DNA from: Aedoeadaptatus acetigenes
GTDB taxonomy: Bacteria > Bacillota > Clostridia > Tissierellales > Peptoniphilaceae
Length of the DNA stretch: 64,000 nt
NCBI RefSeq assembly: GCF_025566985.1
Contig: NZ_JAOQJD010000004.1
Span: forward strand, 1-64,000
Direction of reading: 5' to 3'
The position numbers were made by a program, and so were the translations under genes. Positions 50,865 through 58,136 of the stretch are shown in pieces. Under the pieces are notes generated by a model. The model had not been told where the DNA came from, did no database searches, and was given only the letters and a program-made list of their open reading frames with translations. Positions within the stretch are counted from its first letter, which is position 1; every line of letters begins with the position of its first letter.

Positions 50865-51844
50865 AGTTATTCATAAAGGACCATGTGAGTTTTGTTTTAT
50901 TATATGTGATTAATTTTATATTTATACTGCTTATAATTTGGTTAAGTGGGGATTATCTTAGTTCACAACTGATAATTTATATGTTTTTATTATGTTTGTT
51001 CATTCTCTTTATATTTCTTACCATACGGTATTACAAGAAAGCTACAGTATATAAAACCTTAAGTATACCGTCTTCAAATTTAAAAAGTATGAAAAAAAGG
51101 CTACAAGGGATCGATTTGTTCACTGATTCATTTATTAAGCATGAAAATCAAAATTATAATCAATTCTTGAGTGAAATCGAAAATTATAAAAATAAAAATA
51201 GTGAGTGGAGAACTTATATCGTTCAATGGGTACACCAAATGAAATCTCAAATCAGTTCAATGCGTCTAACATTGCAGAACAGAAAGCATAACGAAGAGAA
51301 CATGCAACTATTAGTTGAGTTGGATCAAATAGATAAGCAACTAAACAACATTTTGAACTTAGCAAGGCTAGAGGCAGTAGACAGGGATTTGAAAATTGAG
51401 CCAATAAACCTAAGTGAAAGTATAAATAGAGTAATCAACCAAAACAAGCGATTGTTTATTCAAAGGAATGTATTTCCTAAAATCCAGATAGAAAATACTG
51501 TCCCAACTGTGCTAAGTGATAAAAAATGGTTAGACTTTATCCTTGATCAATTAGTCCATAACGCTATAAAATTTTCTAATCCAACAGATCAAATCATTTT
51601 TAACATAAAGCAAATAGATAATAAGTGTTGTTTAGATATTAGTGATACAGGTATAGGAATTGTAAAAGAAGATATTCCTCGTATATTTGATTTGTATTTT
51701 ACTGGAAAAAACGGACGTACTAATAATACCTCATCGGGTATAGGGCTTTATTTAGTTAAACAAATTTTAGAGCAATTAGGGCATAAGATTAAAGTTGAGT
51801 CTGAACAGTCAAAAGGAACGAAATTCACTATATATTTTGATTAA
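50861..51844 (+). CDS. intramembrane-sensing histidine kinase (BceS-type)
   Basis: 327 residues. Two N-terminal transmembrane helices (about 10-30 and 36-55) with almost no loop between them, the intramembrane-sensing design. Phosphoacceptor His in VQWVHQMKSQISSMRL (about 123-138). HATPase with N box DQLVHNAIKFSNP, G1 DISDTGIGI and G2 GIGLYLVKQIL. BceS kinases do not sense peptide directly but through the BceAB transporter, encoded next. A terminator follows. Confidence 0.9.
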   Translation: MKLFIKDHVSFVLLYVINFIFILLIIWLSGDYLSSQLIIYMFLLCLFILFIFLTIRYYKKATVYKTLSIPSSNLKSMKKRLQGIDLFTDSFIKHENQNYNQFLSEIENYKNKNSEWRTYIVQWVHQMKSQISSMRLTLQNRKHNEENMQLLVELDQIDKQLNNILNLARLEAVDRDLKIEPINLSESINRVINQNKRLFIQRNVFPKIQIENTVPTVLSDKKWLDFILDQLVHNAIKFSNPTDQIIFNIKQIDNKCCLDISDTGIGIVKEDIPRIFDLYFTGKNGRTNNTSSGIGLYLVKQILEQLGHKIKVESEQSKGTKFTIYFD

Positions 51845-51852
51845 GAGGAAAA

Positions 51853-51877
51853 GGTGACAGAATTGTCATCTTTTTTT
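51853..51877 (+). terminator. terminator between kinase and transporter genes
   Basis: GGTGACA/TGTCATC stem (51853-51859, 51864-51870) followed by seven T's, 10 bp after the kinase stop. It separates constitutive sensor genes from the inducible transporter, as in bacitracin-type loci. Confidence 0.85.
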
Positions 51878-51938
51878 ATATTTCTCGATATTATAATCAA
51901 AAAAAATCTTTTAATATGTGGATAAAGGAGTGATAGGA

Positions 51939-52682
51939 ATGAATTTATTAGAACTAAATAACGTGAGTCATGTGTATGGAGATGTAGTGAAGTCGAGAGG
52001 TCTGGATAATATTTCCTTAACTACTCAAAAGGGTGAGTTTGTCGCCATTATGGGGCCTTCTGGAAGCGGAAAATCAACTTTATTGAATGTTATTTCTGGT
52101 ATTTTGCCTGCCACCTCTGGAAGTGTTTTGCTTGCAGGAAAAAACATAGCTAATCTTCATGATGAAGAAGCAGCATTATTTAGACGAAGCACATTAGGAT
52201 TTGTTTTTCAAGACTTTAACCTTGTTGAAACATTAACAGTAAGAGAAAACATTATGCTACCTTTGATGTTTAAGAATGAGGAAGTTGAATCTATGAAGGA
52301 AAAATCAGAGAAGGTAGCTGAATCGTTAGGTATTTCTCATATATTAAATAAGCGTACGCAAGAAATTTCAGGAGGACAGGCTCAAAGAACAGCAATTGCA
52401 CGGGCAATTGTTCATCAGCCGGAATTATTACTGGCAGACGAGCCGACAGGAAACTTGGATTCTGCTAATTCTGACGAAGTTATGAAAATTTTTGAAGATC
52501 TCAACCGTAACTATGGAATGTCTATTTTTTTGGTAACCCATGATGTTAAGACAGCAACTTATAGTCAGAGAGTCCTATTTATAAAAGACGGAAAAATTTA
52601 TAATGAAATCCGTAAAGGGAACGATTTTATAGAATATCAAGAAAATATTCTCAATGTTCTTAATGTAATTGGAGGTGTGTAG
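51939..52682 (+). CDS. ABC transporter ATPase (BceA-type)
   Basis: 247 residues from ATG 51939, chosen for the AAAGGAG site; the open frame starts at 51918. Walker A GPSGSGKST near 40, Q loop FVFQDFN, signature ISGGQAQR and Walker B LLLADEPTGNLDS are all intact; the D-loop and H-loop (VTHD) follow. It should power the FtsX-like permease encoded directly downstream (stop and start adjacent), giving resistance to bacitracin- or lantibiotic-type peptides by freeing lipid-cycle targets. Confidence 0.92.
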   Translation: MNLLELNNVSHVYGDVVKSRGLDNISLTTQKGEFVAIMGPSGSGKSTLLNVISGILPATSGSVLLAGKNIANLHDEEAALFRRSTLGFVFQDFNLVETLTVRENIMLPLMFKNEEVESMKEKSEKVAESLGISHILNKRTQEISGGQAQRTAIARAIVHQPELLLADEPTGNLDSANSDEVMKIFEDLNRNYGMSIFLVTHDVKTATYSQRVLFIKDGKIYNEIRKGNDFIEYQENILNVLNVIGGV

Positions 52683-52683
52683 A

Positions 52684-54597
52684 ATGAATCTCCGAGATTT
52701 TGCTAAAAATAATATACTAAGGGATAAAGAAACGTACATTGGCTATTGGCTAAGTTGCACGTTTACTGTATTTGTCTTTTTTATCTTTTCAGTAAATCAG
52801 TTTCACCCCGAACTTAATCAAGGTCCGGGAGCAGTTGCAACCATTATGGGGTCTGCTCAAGTGATAGTTGTGTTGTTTGCTATATTCTTCTTAGGATTAT
52901 CAATCAATTCATTTTTATCTAGACGTGAAAATATGTTTGGTGTTTTACTTATGATGGGAATGTCGAAAAAACAACTGCGTCGATTAATTATCATAGAAAA
53001 TATGATAATTGGATTTTCATCTATAATAGTGGGGATACTTCTCGGGTTAGCATTTGGACATATACTGGTCTTGTTGATGGCAAATATAATTAATCTAAGC
53101 TCAATCTCCTTTTATTTCCCTATGGAATCAATCGTTGTTACGATTATTGCTTTTAGTATTTTATTCTTTATGATTGCATTCTTCCGATCACAAGTTATAT
53201 TAAAAAAACCAATATATAACCTATTAGATGTAAACCAGAATGAATACGGAAGTATAGCATATTATCGTTTTTTATCTATTACGGCTATAATCTTAATTCT
53301 CCTGGGATACGCCCTAGCTAATATTCATCCAATCAATCGATTAATACCACAGGGATTTGATATGCTGAATACTCTTCAAAACTCAGATATATTACATGTT
53401 TTAATTGGCGGATTGGTAACAATTGGCATGTTCTTATTTTTCACTCAATTCTCTAAGTATTTTACAGACAAAGTAAGAAGAAACGAAGAATACTATCTGA
53501 AAGATACGAGAGCATTATGGGTTTCTGAGTTAATGTATCGATTATCCAGTAATTCAAAAACCATGTTTATTTCAGCATTGCTATTAACTGTAGCTTTTAT
53601 TACTACTATTGGAACAATTGCCTTAAACTCTACTGCTGCTGACGAAGTTTCCGAAACAACTCCCTTTGATATTTCCTATTTTTCGTTTCAACCGAATGAA
53701 AAAGAAGAGGAAAACATAGAGTTTATTAGTTCTAACCTTAGTGAAGCCGGCATATCTTTTCAATTAAATAGTGTACCTATTTTACAAAAAGACAATCAAT
53801 CGAAAGAGATTGTCATTTCTCAAGAAGACTACAATAGTGTGTCTAATGAGAATGAAAAGATAGAACTGACTGGCAATGAGGCGGTAACATTATCAAATGG
53901 AGATTCTCAAGAAAAAATTTCTATAACTGATAATGTAATAATTACTAGCGTCGATAATCGCCCGAACATTTTTGATTCTTACCGTTACAGTAACATTTAT
54001 GTAGTGAATAATGAGCTTTTTAGCCAATTATCACAAATATTCGAACATACGCAAACAGCCTTTTTGTATCATTTTTCAGACACTACTACAGATGAGCAAG
54101 CAAGGCAAGCATCAACAGTTAATAGAGAAGTTTTAGGGTCCGGTCGTTCTGAAGGCAATGATTTTCTCTTGATACAAAAAATTGAAAGAGTTGATTTAGA
54201 AAGATATACGTATCAAGTTTTAACGTATATTGGGATTATGCTAAGTGTAATCTTTATTCTTGCGGCGGGAAGCTTAATTTATTTCCGTCTATTAAGTAAT
54301 ATTAGAGGATCTAGTCCCACATATACTAACCTCTATAAAATTGGATTGTCTATTAATAAAATCCAAGAAGTGCAACGCAGGCAATTTACGATCTTATTCT
54401 TTGCACCCGTTCTATTTGCGATAGTCAATACGATTTTTGCGGTTAACATGTTATCCTATTTACTCGCAGCCTCCATATGGAAGCAAACTATTCTGATTGC
54501 CTTAGTATTATTGGTTATTCAGATTCTATATTTCTACTTTATGAATAATCGTTTCAAAGCAAAAATTGAGTTGATTCTAACTCAACTTTACCATTGA
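52684..54597 (+). CDS. ABC transporter permease (BceB-type, FtsX-like)
   Basis: 637 residues from ATG 52684, behind TTGGAGG. About ten transmembrane helices, with a large extracellular domain of roughly 200 residues (about 315-515) between the seventh and eighth. This loop is the hallmark of BceB permeases and sets peptide specificity and kinase signalling. N-terminal MNLRDFAKNNILRDKETYIGYWLSCTF and the LLMMGMSKKQLRRLI coupling helix fit the family. The specific peptide cannot be read from sequence. Confidence 0.9.
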   Translation: MNLRDFAKNNILRDKETYIGYWLSCTFTVFVFFIFSVNQFHPELNQGPGAVATIMGSAQVIVVLFAIFFLGLSINSFLSRRENMFGVLLMMGMSKKQLRRLIIIENMIIGFSSIIVGILLGLAFGHILVLLMANIINLSSISFYFPMESIVVTIIAFSILFFMIAFFRSQVILKKPIYNLLDVNQNEYGSIAYYRFLSITAIILILLGYALANIHPINRLIPQGFDMLNTLQNSDILHVLIGGLVTIGMFLFFTQFSKYFTDKVRRNEEYYLKDTRALWVSELMYRLSSNSKTMFISALLLTVAFITTIGTIALNSTAADEVSETTPFDISYFSFQPNEKEEENIEFISSNLSEAGISFQLNSVPILQKDNQSKEIVISQEDYNSVSNENEKIELTGNEAVTLSNGDSQEKISITDNVIITSVDNRPNIFDSYRYSNIYVVNNELFSQLSQIFEHTQTAFLYHFSDTTTDEQARQASTVNREVLGSGRSEGNDFLLIQKIERVDLERYTYQVLTYIGIMLSVIFILAAGSLIYFRLLSNIRGSSPTYTNLYKIGLSINKIQEVQRRQFTILFFAPVLFAIVNTIFAVNMLSYLLAASIWKQTILIALVLLVIQILYFYFMNNRFKAKIELILTQLYH

Positions 54598-54659
54598 TTA
54601 AAAACAATCTGTTCTTAATGGAATCGCGGAACAGTTAGAAATCTTATGCGATAAAAGAA

Positions 54660-55075
54660 AATAACTAATCTAACAGAAAATGATCGAAATGCTTTACAAG
54701 TTGTTCATAGAGATATGACCAAAAAATGTGACTATGATCTTTATTGGAATGCCGGGTATAGAAAAGCGATTGACTCGTTATCCTCAACTCTACTCGAGAA
54801 TAGGTTTTGCCCATGAATTTGATAGGTTGAGTAAAGACGAGATTCATCATATTCTCGAATACAGATGGGGAGAGTTGGGATTATCTGTCCAACTGGAAGA
54901 TTTTTCTAATTATGAAGCTGTCATTCGTGTTATTTAAATTACCAGTGGACATTTTCGGCTTATTCAACGAATCTTCGCCCAAATCGAAAGGATATTGAAA
55001 ATCAATAACTTTGAAACTATCTCGACCGAAGTAGGTGAAGCTGTACGAGATACTTTAGTCATTGGAATAAAATAA
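54660..55075 (+). pseudogene. remnant of a transposition-type AAA ATPase (TniB/ExeA-like)
   Basis: One segment reads IFIGMPGIEKRLTRYPQLYSRIGFAHEFDRL...EIHHILEYRWGELGL (54728 on), the sensor part of AAA ATPases of transposon modules. It hits a TAA at 54935-54937, after which the same frame continues ITSGHFRLIQRIFAQIERILKINNFETIS...DTLVIGIK to a stop at 55075. Upstream of 54728 a frameshift joins another fragment (LTENDRNALQVVHRDM). The P-loop half is missing. Clearly a decayed remnant of a Tn-type element. Confidence 0.75.
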
Positions 55076-55103
55076 GTAATAAAAAAGACCATTTTCTGTA
55101 GAG

Positions 55104-55173
55104 TGACCCCATAAAGTTGGACCTAATCGAGTAAGCATTTCGCTTGCTCGATTTGTTTTACATACTATTCTTT
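55104..55173. repeat. IS3-family end, copy 2 (direct repeat)
   Basis: Same terminal sequence and hairpin as copy 1, in the same orientation. Homology ends at the transposase terminus, and host sequence (the end of the 55174 gene) begins directly, so the rest of this IS copy was deleted. Confidence 0.85.
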
Positions 55174-55554
55174 CTATGCCCCTTTCTTTTTTCCGTCCAT
55201 GATCCCGCTTAGGAGCAAGAGACTACCGAGAAACGAGAAGGGCGGCTCGTTGTACCACATGATCACGATCCAGCCAAACATCTTCTCATTTCCCGAAAAA
55301 GCCAAATACACGCCGAGCAAGCTAAAGACCAAAAGTCCAAAGCCCCACAGAATTTTTTCTCCCCTGCCCATGTGGGCGATAAAGCCATAGGCCAGCAGCC
55401 CTTCGATAAACAAAAAGGCCAGGCGGAAGGTCCATTGGGCGGCGTACATATCGGGCCCGCTCACATCTTCGGCATAGCGCACGCCGATGAATTGCCACAA
55501 AAATCCCAGGCCGATCATCAGAGCGAGAAAGCCGATTCGCTTCAGTGATTTCAT
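55174..55554 (-). CDS. small four-helix membrane protein, hypothetical
   Basis: 126 residues with four hydrophobic segments (about 8-26, 42-62, 70-88, 92-118), no recognised family. GAAGGAGGCGCAG precedes ATG 55554. The stop codon falls exactly at the junction with IS end copy 2, so the natural C-terminus (now GKKKGA) may have been altered. Backbone composition. Function unknown. Confidence 0.6.
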   Translation of the reverse strand: MKSLKRIGFLALMIGLGFLWQFIGVRYAEDVSGPDMYAAQWTFRLAFLFIEGLLAYGFIAHMGRGEKILWGFGLLVFSLLGVYLAFSGNEKMFGWIVIMWYNEPPFSFLGSLLLLSGIMDGKKKGA

Positions 55555-55719
55555 TCTGCGCCTCCTTCATTTCGAGGATCTATCTCCAAATAACCAAACA
55601 CTTCATTTCTTTGACGCCGTATTTCTCTTTTGTTTATACCCCCCGCCCGGTCCAAACCTTCGGAGGCGCTCCCGCCGATCATTTTTTTGTATTCCTTCAG
55701 AAAAATACAGGTAAAAGCG

Positions 55720-55748
55720 TTTAAAAGTATGCCGATCTCTAGTATACT
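55720..55748 (+). promoter_or_regulatory. promoter of the ECF S-component gene
   Basis: -35 TTTAAA (55720-55725), 17-base spacer, -10 TATACT (55743-55748), 28 bp before ATG 55777. AGTAT...ATACT (55726 and 55744) is a small inverted repeat across the spacer. Upstream, 55663-55688 shows a GC hairpin with a T-run whose purpose is unclear. The leader is too short for a riboswitch. Confidence 0.6.
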
Positions 55749-55776
55749 TAATGATGAATTAGGAGGTATACATACA

Positions 55777-56286
55777 ATGAAAGAATACTCTGTCCGTGAA
55801 TTGGTGTTCACGGCCCTATTTATCGCCCTGGTCTACGTCTTTACGTGGCTCGTGAAAATCCAATTGCCCTTCGCCCCCAACGGCGGCCTGATCCACTTGG
55901 GGAATGTGCCCTTTTTTATCGCCTGCATCTTTTTTTCCAAGCGGGTGGGTATGTTATCCGGCGCTTTAGGCATGGGCCTCTTCGATCTGACCAGCGGTTG
56001 GGTGGCTTGGTCGCCGATGACGGTGATCTCCGCACTGATTATGGGTTATATTATGGCCACCCTAAACACTCGGGACTTCCGCTTAAGCCGCTACGTCCTC
56101 GCTGCCGTTTTGGTCACTGTCGTCAAAGTGCTCACCTACTACATCGGCGAAGCCATTATGTTCAAATCCCTCTTGGTCCCCTTGGCCAATATTCCGGGAA
56201 ATGTGCTGCAAATCACCGTTTCCGCCATTATCGTCGGCGTCCTTATTCCGCCCATGAGCCGAATCTTGAAAGACGTCAAGCTGTAA
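55777..56286 (+). CDS. ECF transporter S component
   Basis: 169 residues from ATG 55777, behind TTAGGAGG; a longer frame from 55630 crosses the promoter. About five to six transmembrane helices. The KEYSVRELVFTALFIALVYVFTWLV start, NGGLIHLGNVPFFIACIFF and GALGMGLFDLTSGWVAWSPMTVISALIMGY match the vitamin-type S components of the ECF-ribofla_trS group. The exact vitamin or precursor is unknown. Monocistronic; it must use ATPase and EcfT subunits made elsewhere, since those at 6286-8383 look dedicated to MptD. Confidence 0.85.
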   Translation: MKEYSVRELVFTALFIALVYVFTWLVKIQLPFAPNGGLIHLGNVPFFIACIFFSKRVGMLSGALGMGLFDLTSGWVAWSPMTVISALIMGYIMATLNTRDFRLSRYVLAAVLVTVVKVLTYYIGEAIMFKSLLVPLANIPGNVLQITVSAIIVGVLIPPMSRILKDVKL

Positions 56287-56305
56287 TTTCATTCATGATG
56301 CAAAA

Positions 56306-56338
56306 ACACAGGTAGGCGAAAGCTTACCCGTGTTTTTC
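56306..56338 (+). terminator. terminator of the S-component gene
   Basis: Stem ACACAGGTA/TACCCGTGT (56306-56314, 56325-56333, one G-U or mismatch) followed by T-rich sequence. Confidence 0.8.
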
Positions 56339-56363
56339 TTTGCCCGAAATTTCTCTCACTCAA

Positions 56364-56402
56364 TAAAAATGCCCCTATTCCGAAGAATAAGGGCGTTTTT
56401 TT
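56364..56402 (-). terminator. terminator of the 56401-56769 gene
   Basis: GCCC-c-TATTC and GAATA-a-GGGC (56371-56380, 56385-56394) around CGAA, with T-runs on both strands. It abuts the stop at 56401 and can also back up the preceding plus-strand terminator. Confidence 0.75.
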
Positions 56403-56769
56403 ATACATTTGTCGCCGGTCCGTGGTACTCGTTGCTTCCGAAGGCGGGAAAGAGCAAAAAGAAGGGGAAGAAGATGGCGAGAACGGCGAGGAGTGTGCTG
56501 CACTCGAAGTATTTCATCATTTTGTAATTGAGGACGGCGGCGTAAACGACATTGACGACGGGCACGGCAAAGAGCAGAGTGTACCAGTAGCTGTCGAAGA
56601 CGATTTTCGACGCCACGGCCAAATTCACGATGGGAATAATGGCCAGGATGCCGGAAAAGCCCGCTTTGGAAAAGAGTTTCCACCAGGCGATGACGGTAAT
56701 GATGCCGACGCCGGCAAAGAGCGCCGTGTTCGACGACGAGGCGTTCGCGAATTGTTCCATATTGTTCAT
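56401..56769 (-). CDS. DUF5684-type small membrane protein
   Basis: 122 residues with three to four transmembrane segments. IITVIAWWKLFSKAGFSGILAIIPIVNLAVASKIVF is the DUF5684 signature (a W-x-lF-x-KAG-x3-W/L-x-IIPi-N pattern). These proteins are often near signal peptidase or secretion genes; no function is established. ATG 56769 follows AAAGGATG. Backbone gene, last of the minus-strand run after radA (11-bp gap), so probably the tail of the ctsR operon. Confidence 0.7.
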   Translation of the reverse strand: MNNMEQFANASSSNTALFAGVGIITVIAWWKLFSKAGFSGILAIIPIVNLAVASKIVFDSYWYTLLFAVPVVNVVYAAVLNYKMMKYFECSTLLAVLAIFFPFFLLFPAFGSNEYHGPATNV

Positions 56770-56780
56770 GATTTCATCCT

Positions 56781-58136
56781 TTATTTTAATAGATCTTTGA
56801 TCACGTCGGATAAGAGCCGGCGCTCTCGTAGGGTTATGCCTTCGATTTTTTGATCGGCGGTAAGAGGCGGCGTGTAGATGGTTTCAAAGCCCATGCGCAC
56901 GGCCTCTTTGATGCGGCTCGTCATGGCCGGCACTTGTTTCAACTCGCCGGTAAGGCCCACGTCGCCGATAAAAAGTACATTGCCCGGGATGGGGCGATTG
57001 GCCACGGCCGATGCAATGGAAAGGAGGGTGCCTAAATTGGCGGCCCCTTCTTTTAGTCGCAAATTCCCCGTGGTCTTCACCACGACGTTTTTGTCGTAAA
57101 GACCCATGCCGCCCCGCTCTTCCAAAATAGAGAGGAGGACGCCCAGCTGTTCTCTGCGCAAACATTCGGAGATGCGCTGGGGATAGGGGGTGAAGCTTTT
57201 CGACACCAGGCTCTCGACCTCCACGATCATGCTGCGGGTGCCTTCCCGCACGATGCACATGGCGCTGCCCGGCACTTCTCTCCCCGCCGCCCGCGCGGTC
57301 ATAAAGTGGGCGGAGGGATTGTCGATGGAGATCATGCCCCCTTCGGTCATTTTGAAAAAGCCCATTTCTCCCGTGGAGCCGAAGCGATTCTTCGTGGCCT
57401 GAAGGATGCGCAGCTCGTCTTGCATTTCGTGATCGATGAAAAGCACCGTGTCCACTAAATGCTCCAGTGCCCGCACGCCGGCGAGAGAATCCTGTTTCGT
57501 GAGTTGACCCACGATAAAGACGACCTTGGGCTTTTTCGTGTTTTTCGCCATGTCCACCAGACGATTGGCGCACTCCATGGTTTGTGTGGGGGTGCCGGCC
57601 CGGGCGGGAAATTCCTCCAAGGTGAAGGTCTGAATGCTGTCCAAAATGATGATGTCGGCGTCTACATCCTCAATCCAGTGGCACACATCGTCCATGGAGG
57701 TGCCGGCGTAGATCCAGATATTTTCGGCGATGGCCGGGGCGATGCGCTCCGCCCGCATTTTGATTTGGCTCTCGCTCTCTTCCCCGGAGGCGTAGAGCAC
57801 CCGGTGGCCCTCCTCGGCCAAGGCGTTTGCAATTTGAAAGAGAATGGTGGATTTTCCGGCGCCGGGTTTCGCCGCCAGAATACTCACCCCGTCTTCCACG
57901 ATGCCGCCGCCCATGACCCGGTCGAATTCTTCCATGCCGCTTTTCAGTCGCCGCTTGTTTTCCCCGGATACATCTTTCAGCCGCCGAGCTGTGCGATGGG
58001 CTGTGGTGCGGCCGCCGGATTTCTTTTCCTCCGACACTTCTTCGAAGGTGTTCCACTCGCCGCAGTTCGGGCACTTGCTGAAGTAGCCGGCGCTTTTGTA
58101 GCCGCAGCTCGTGCAGCAATAGGCCTTATGCTTCAT
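56781..58136 (-). CDS. radA: DNA repair protein RadA (Sms)
   Basis: 451 residues. N-terminal zinc finger C8-x2-C11...C22-x2-C25, RecA-like core with Walker A AAKPGAGKSTI (about 90-100), Walker B DIIILDSIQTF, the RadA-specific KNRFG motif in ATKNRFGSTGEMGFF (about 252-266) and a Lon-like C-terminal domain. It promotes branch migration in recombination. Overlaps clpC by 11 bp; radA after clpC is the B. subtilis-type order. Confidence 0.96.
   Translation of the reverse strand: MKHKAYCCTSCGYKSAGYFSKCPNCGEWNTFEEVSEEKKSGGRTTAHRTARRLKDVSGENKRRLKSGMEEFDRVMGGGIVEDGVSILAAKPGAGKSTILFQIANALAEEGHRVLYASGEESESQIKMRAERIAPAIAENIWIYAGTSMDDVCHWIEDVDADIIILDSIQTFTLEEFPARAGTPTQTMECANRLVDMAKNTKKPKVVFIVGQLTKQDSLAGVRALEHLVDTVLFIDHEMQDELRILQATKNRFGSTGEMGFFKMTEGGMISIDNPSAHFMTARAAGREVPGSAMCIVREGTRSMIVEVESLVSKSFTPYPQRISECLRREQLGVLLSILEERGGMGLYDKNVVVKTTGNLRLKEGAANLGTLLSIASAVANRPIPGNVLFIGDVGLTGELKQVPAMTSRIKEAVRMGFETIYTPPLTADQKIEGITLRERRLLSDVIKDLLK

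Larger units (their letters stand above)
49213..55172. mobile_element. AT-rich island bounded by IS3-end direct repeats, carrying a Bce module
   Basis: Between copies of one IS terminal sequence lie an IS3 transposase remnant, a DUF4357 gene remnant, a complete Bce-type resistance module and a transposition-ATPase remnant, all AT-rich against the backbone genes on both sides (DHFR to the left, the 55174 gene to the right). The layout suggests stepwise insertion and deletion at a resident IS. Confidence 0.75.

Noticed and set aside
54665..54850. 61-codon minus-strand frame in the island
   Set aside because: It lies antisense to the AAA-ATPase remnant; its apparent sequence is the complement of that homology.
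55555..55776. Riboswitch before the ECF S-component gene
   Set aside because: The promoter at 55720-55748 leaves a leader of under 30 bases, and no known vitamin riboswitch core was recognised upstream.
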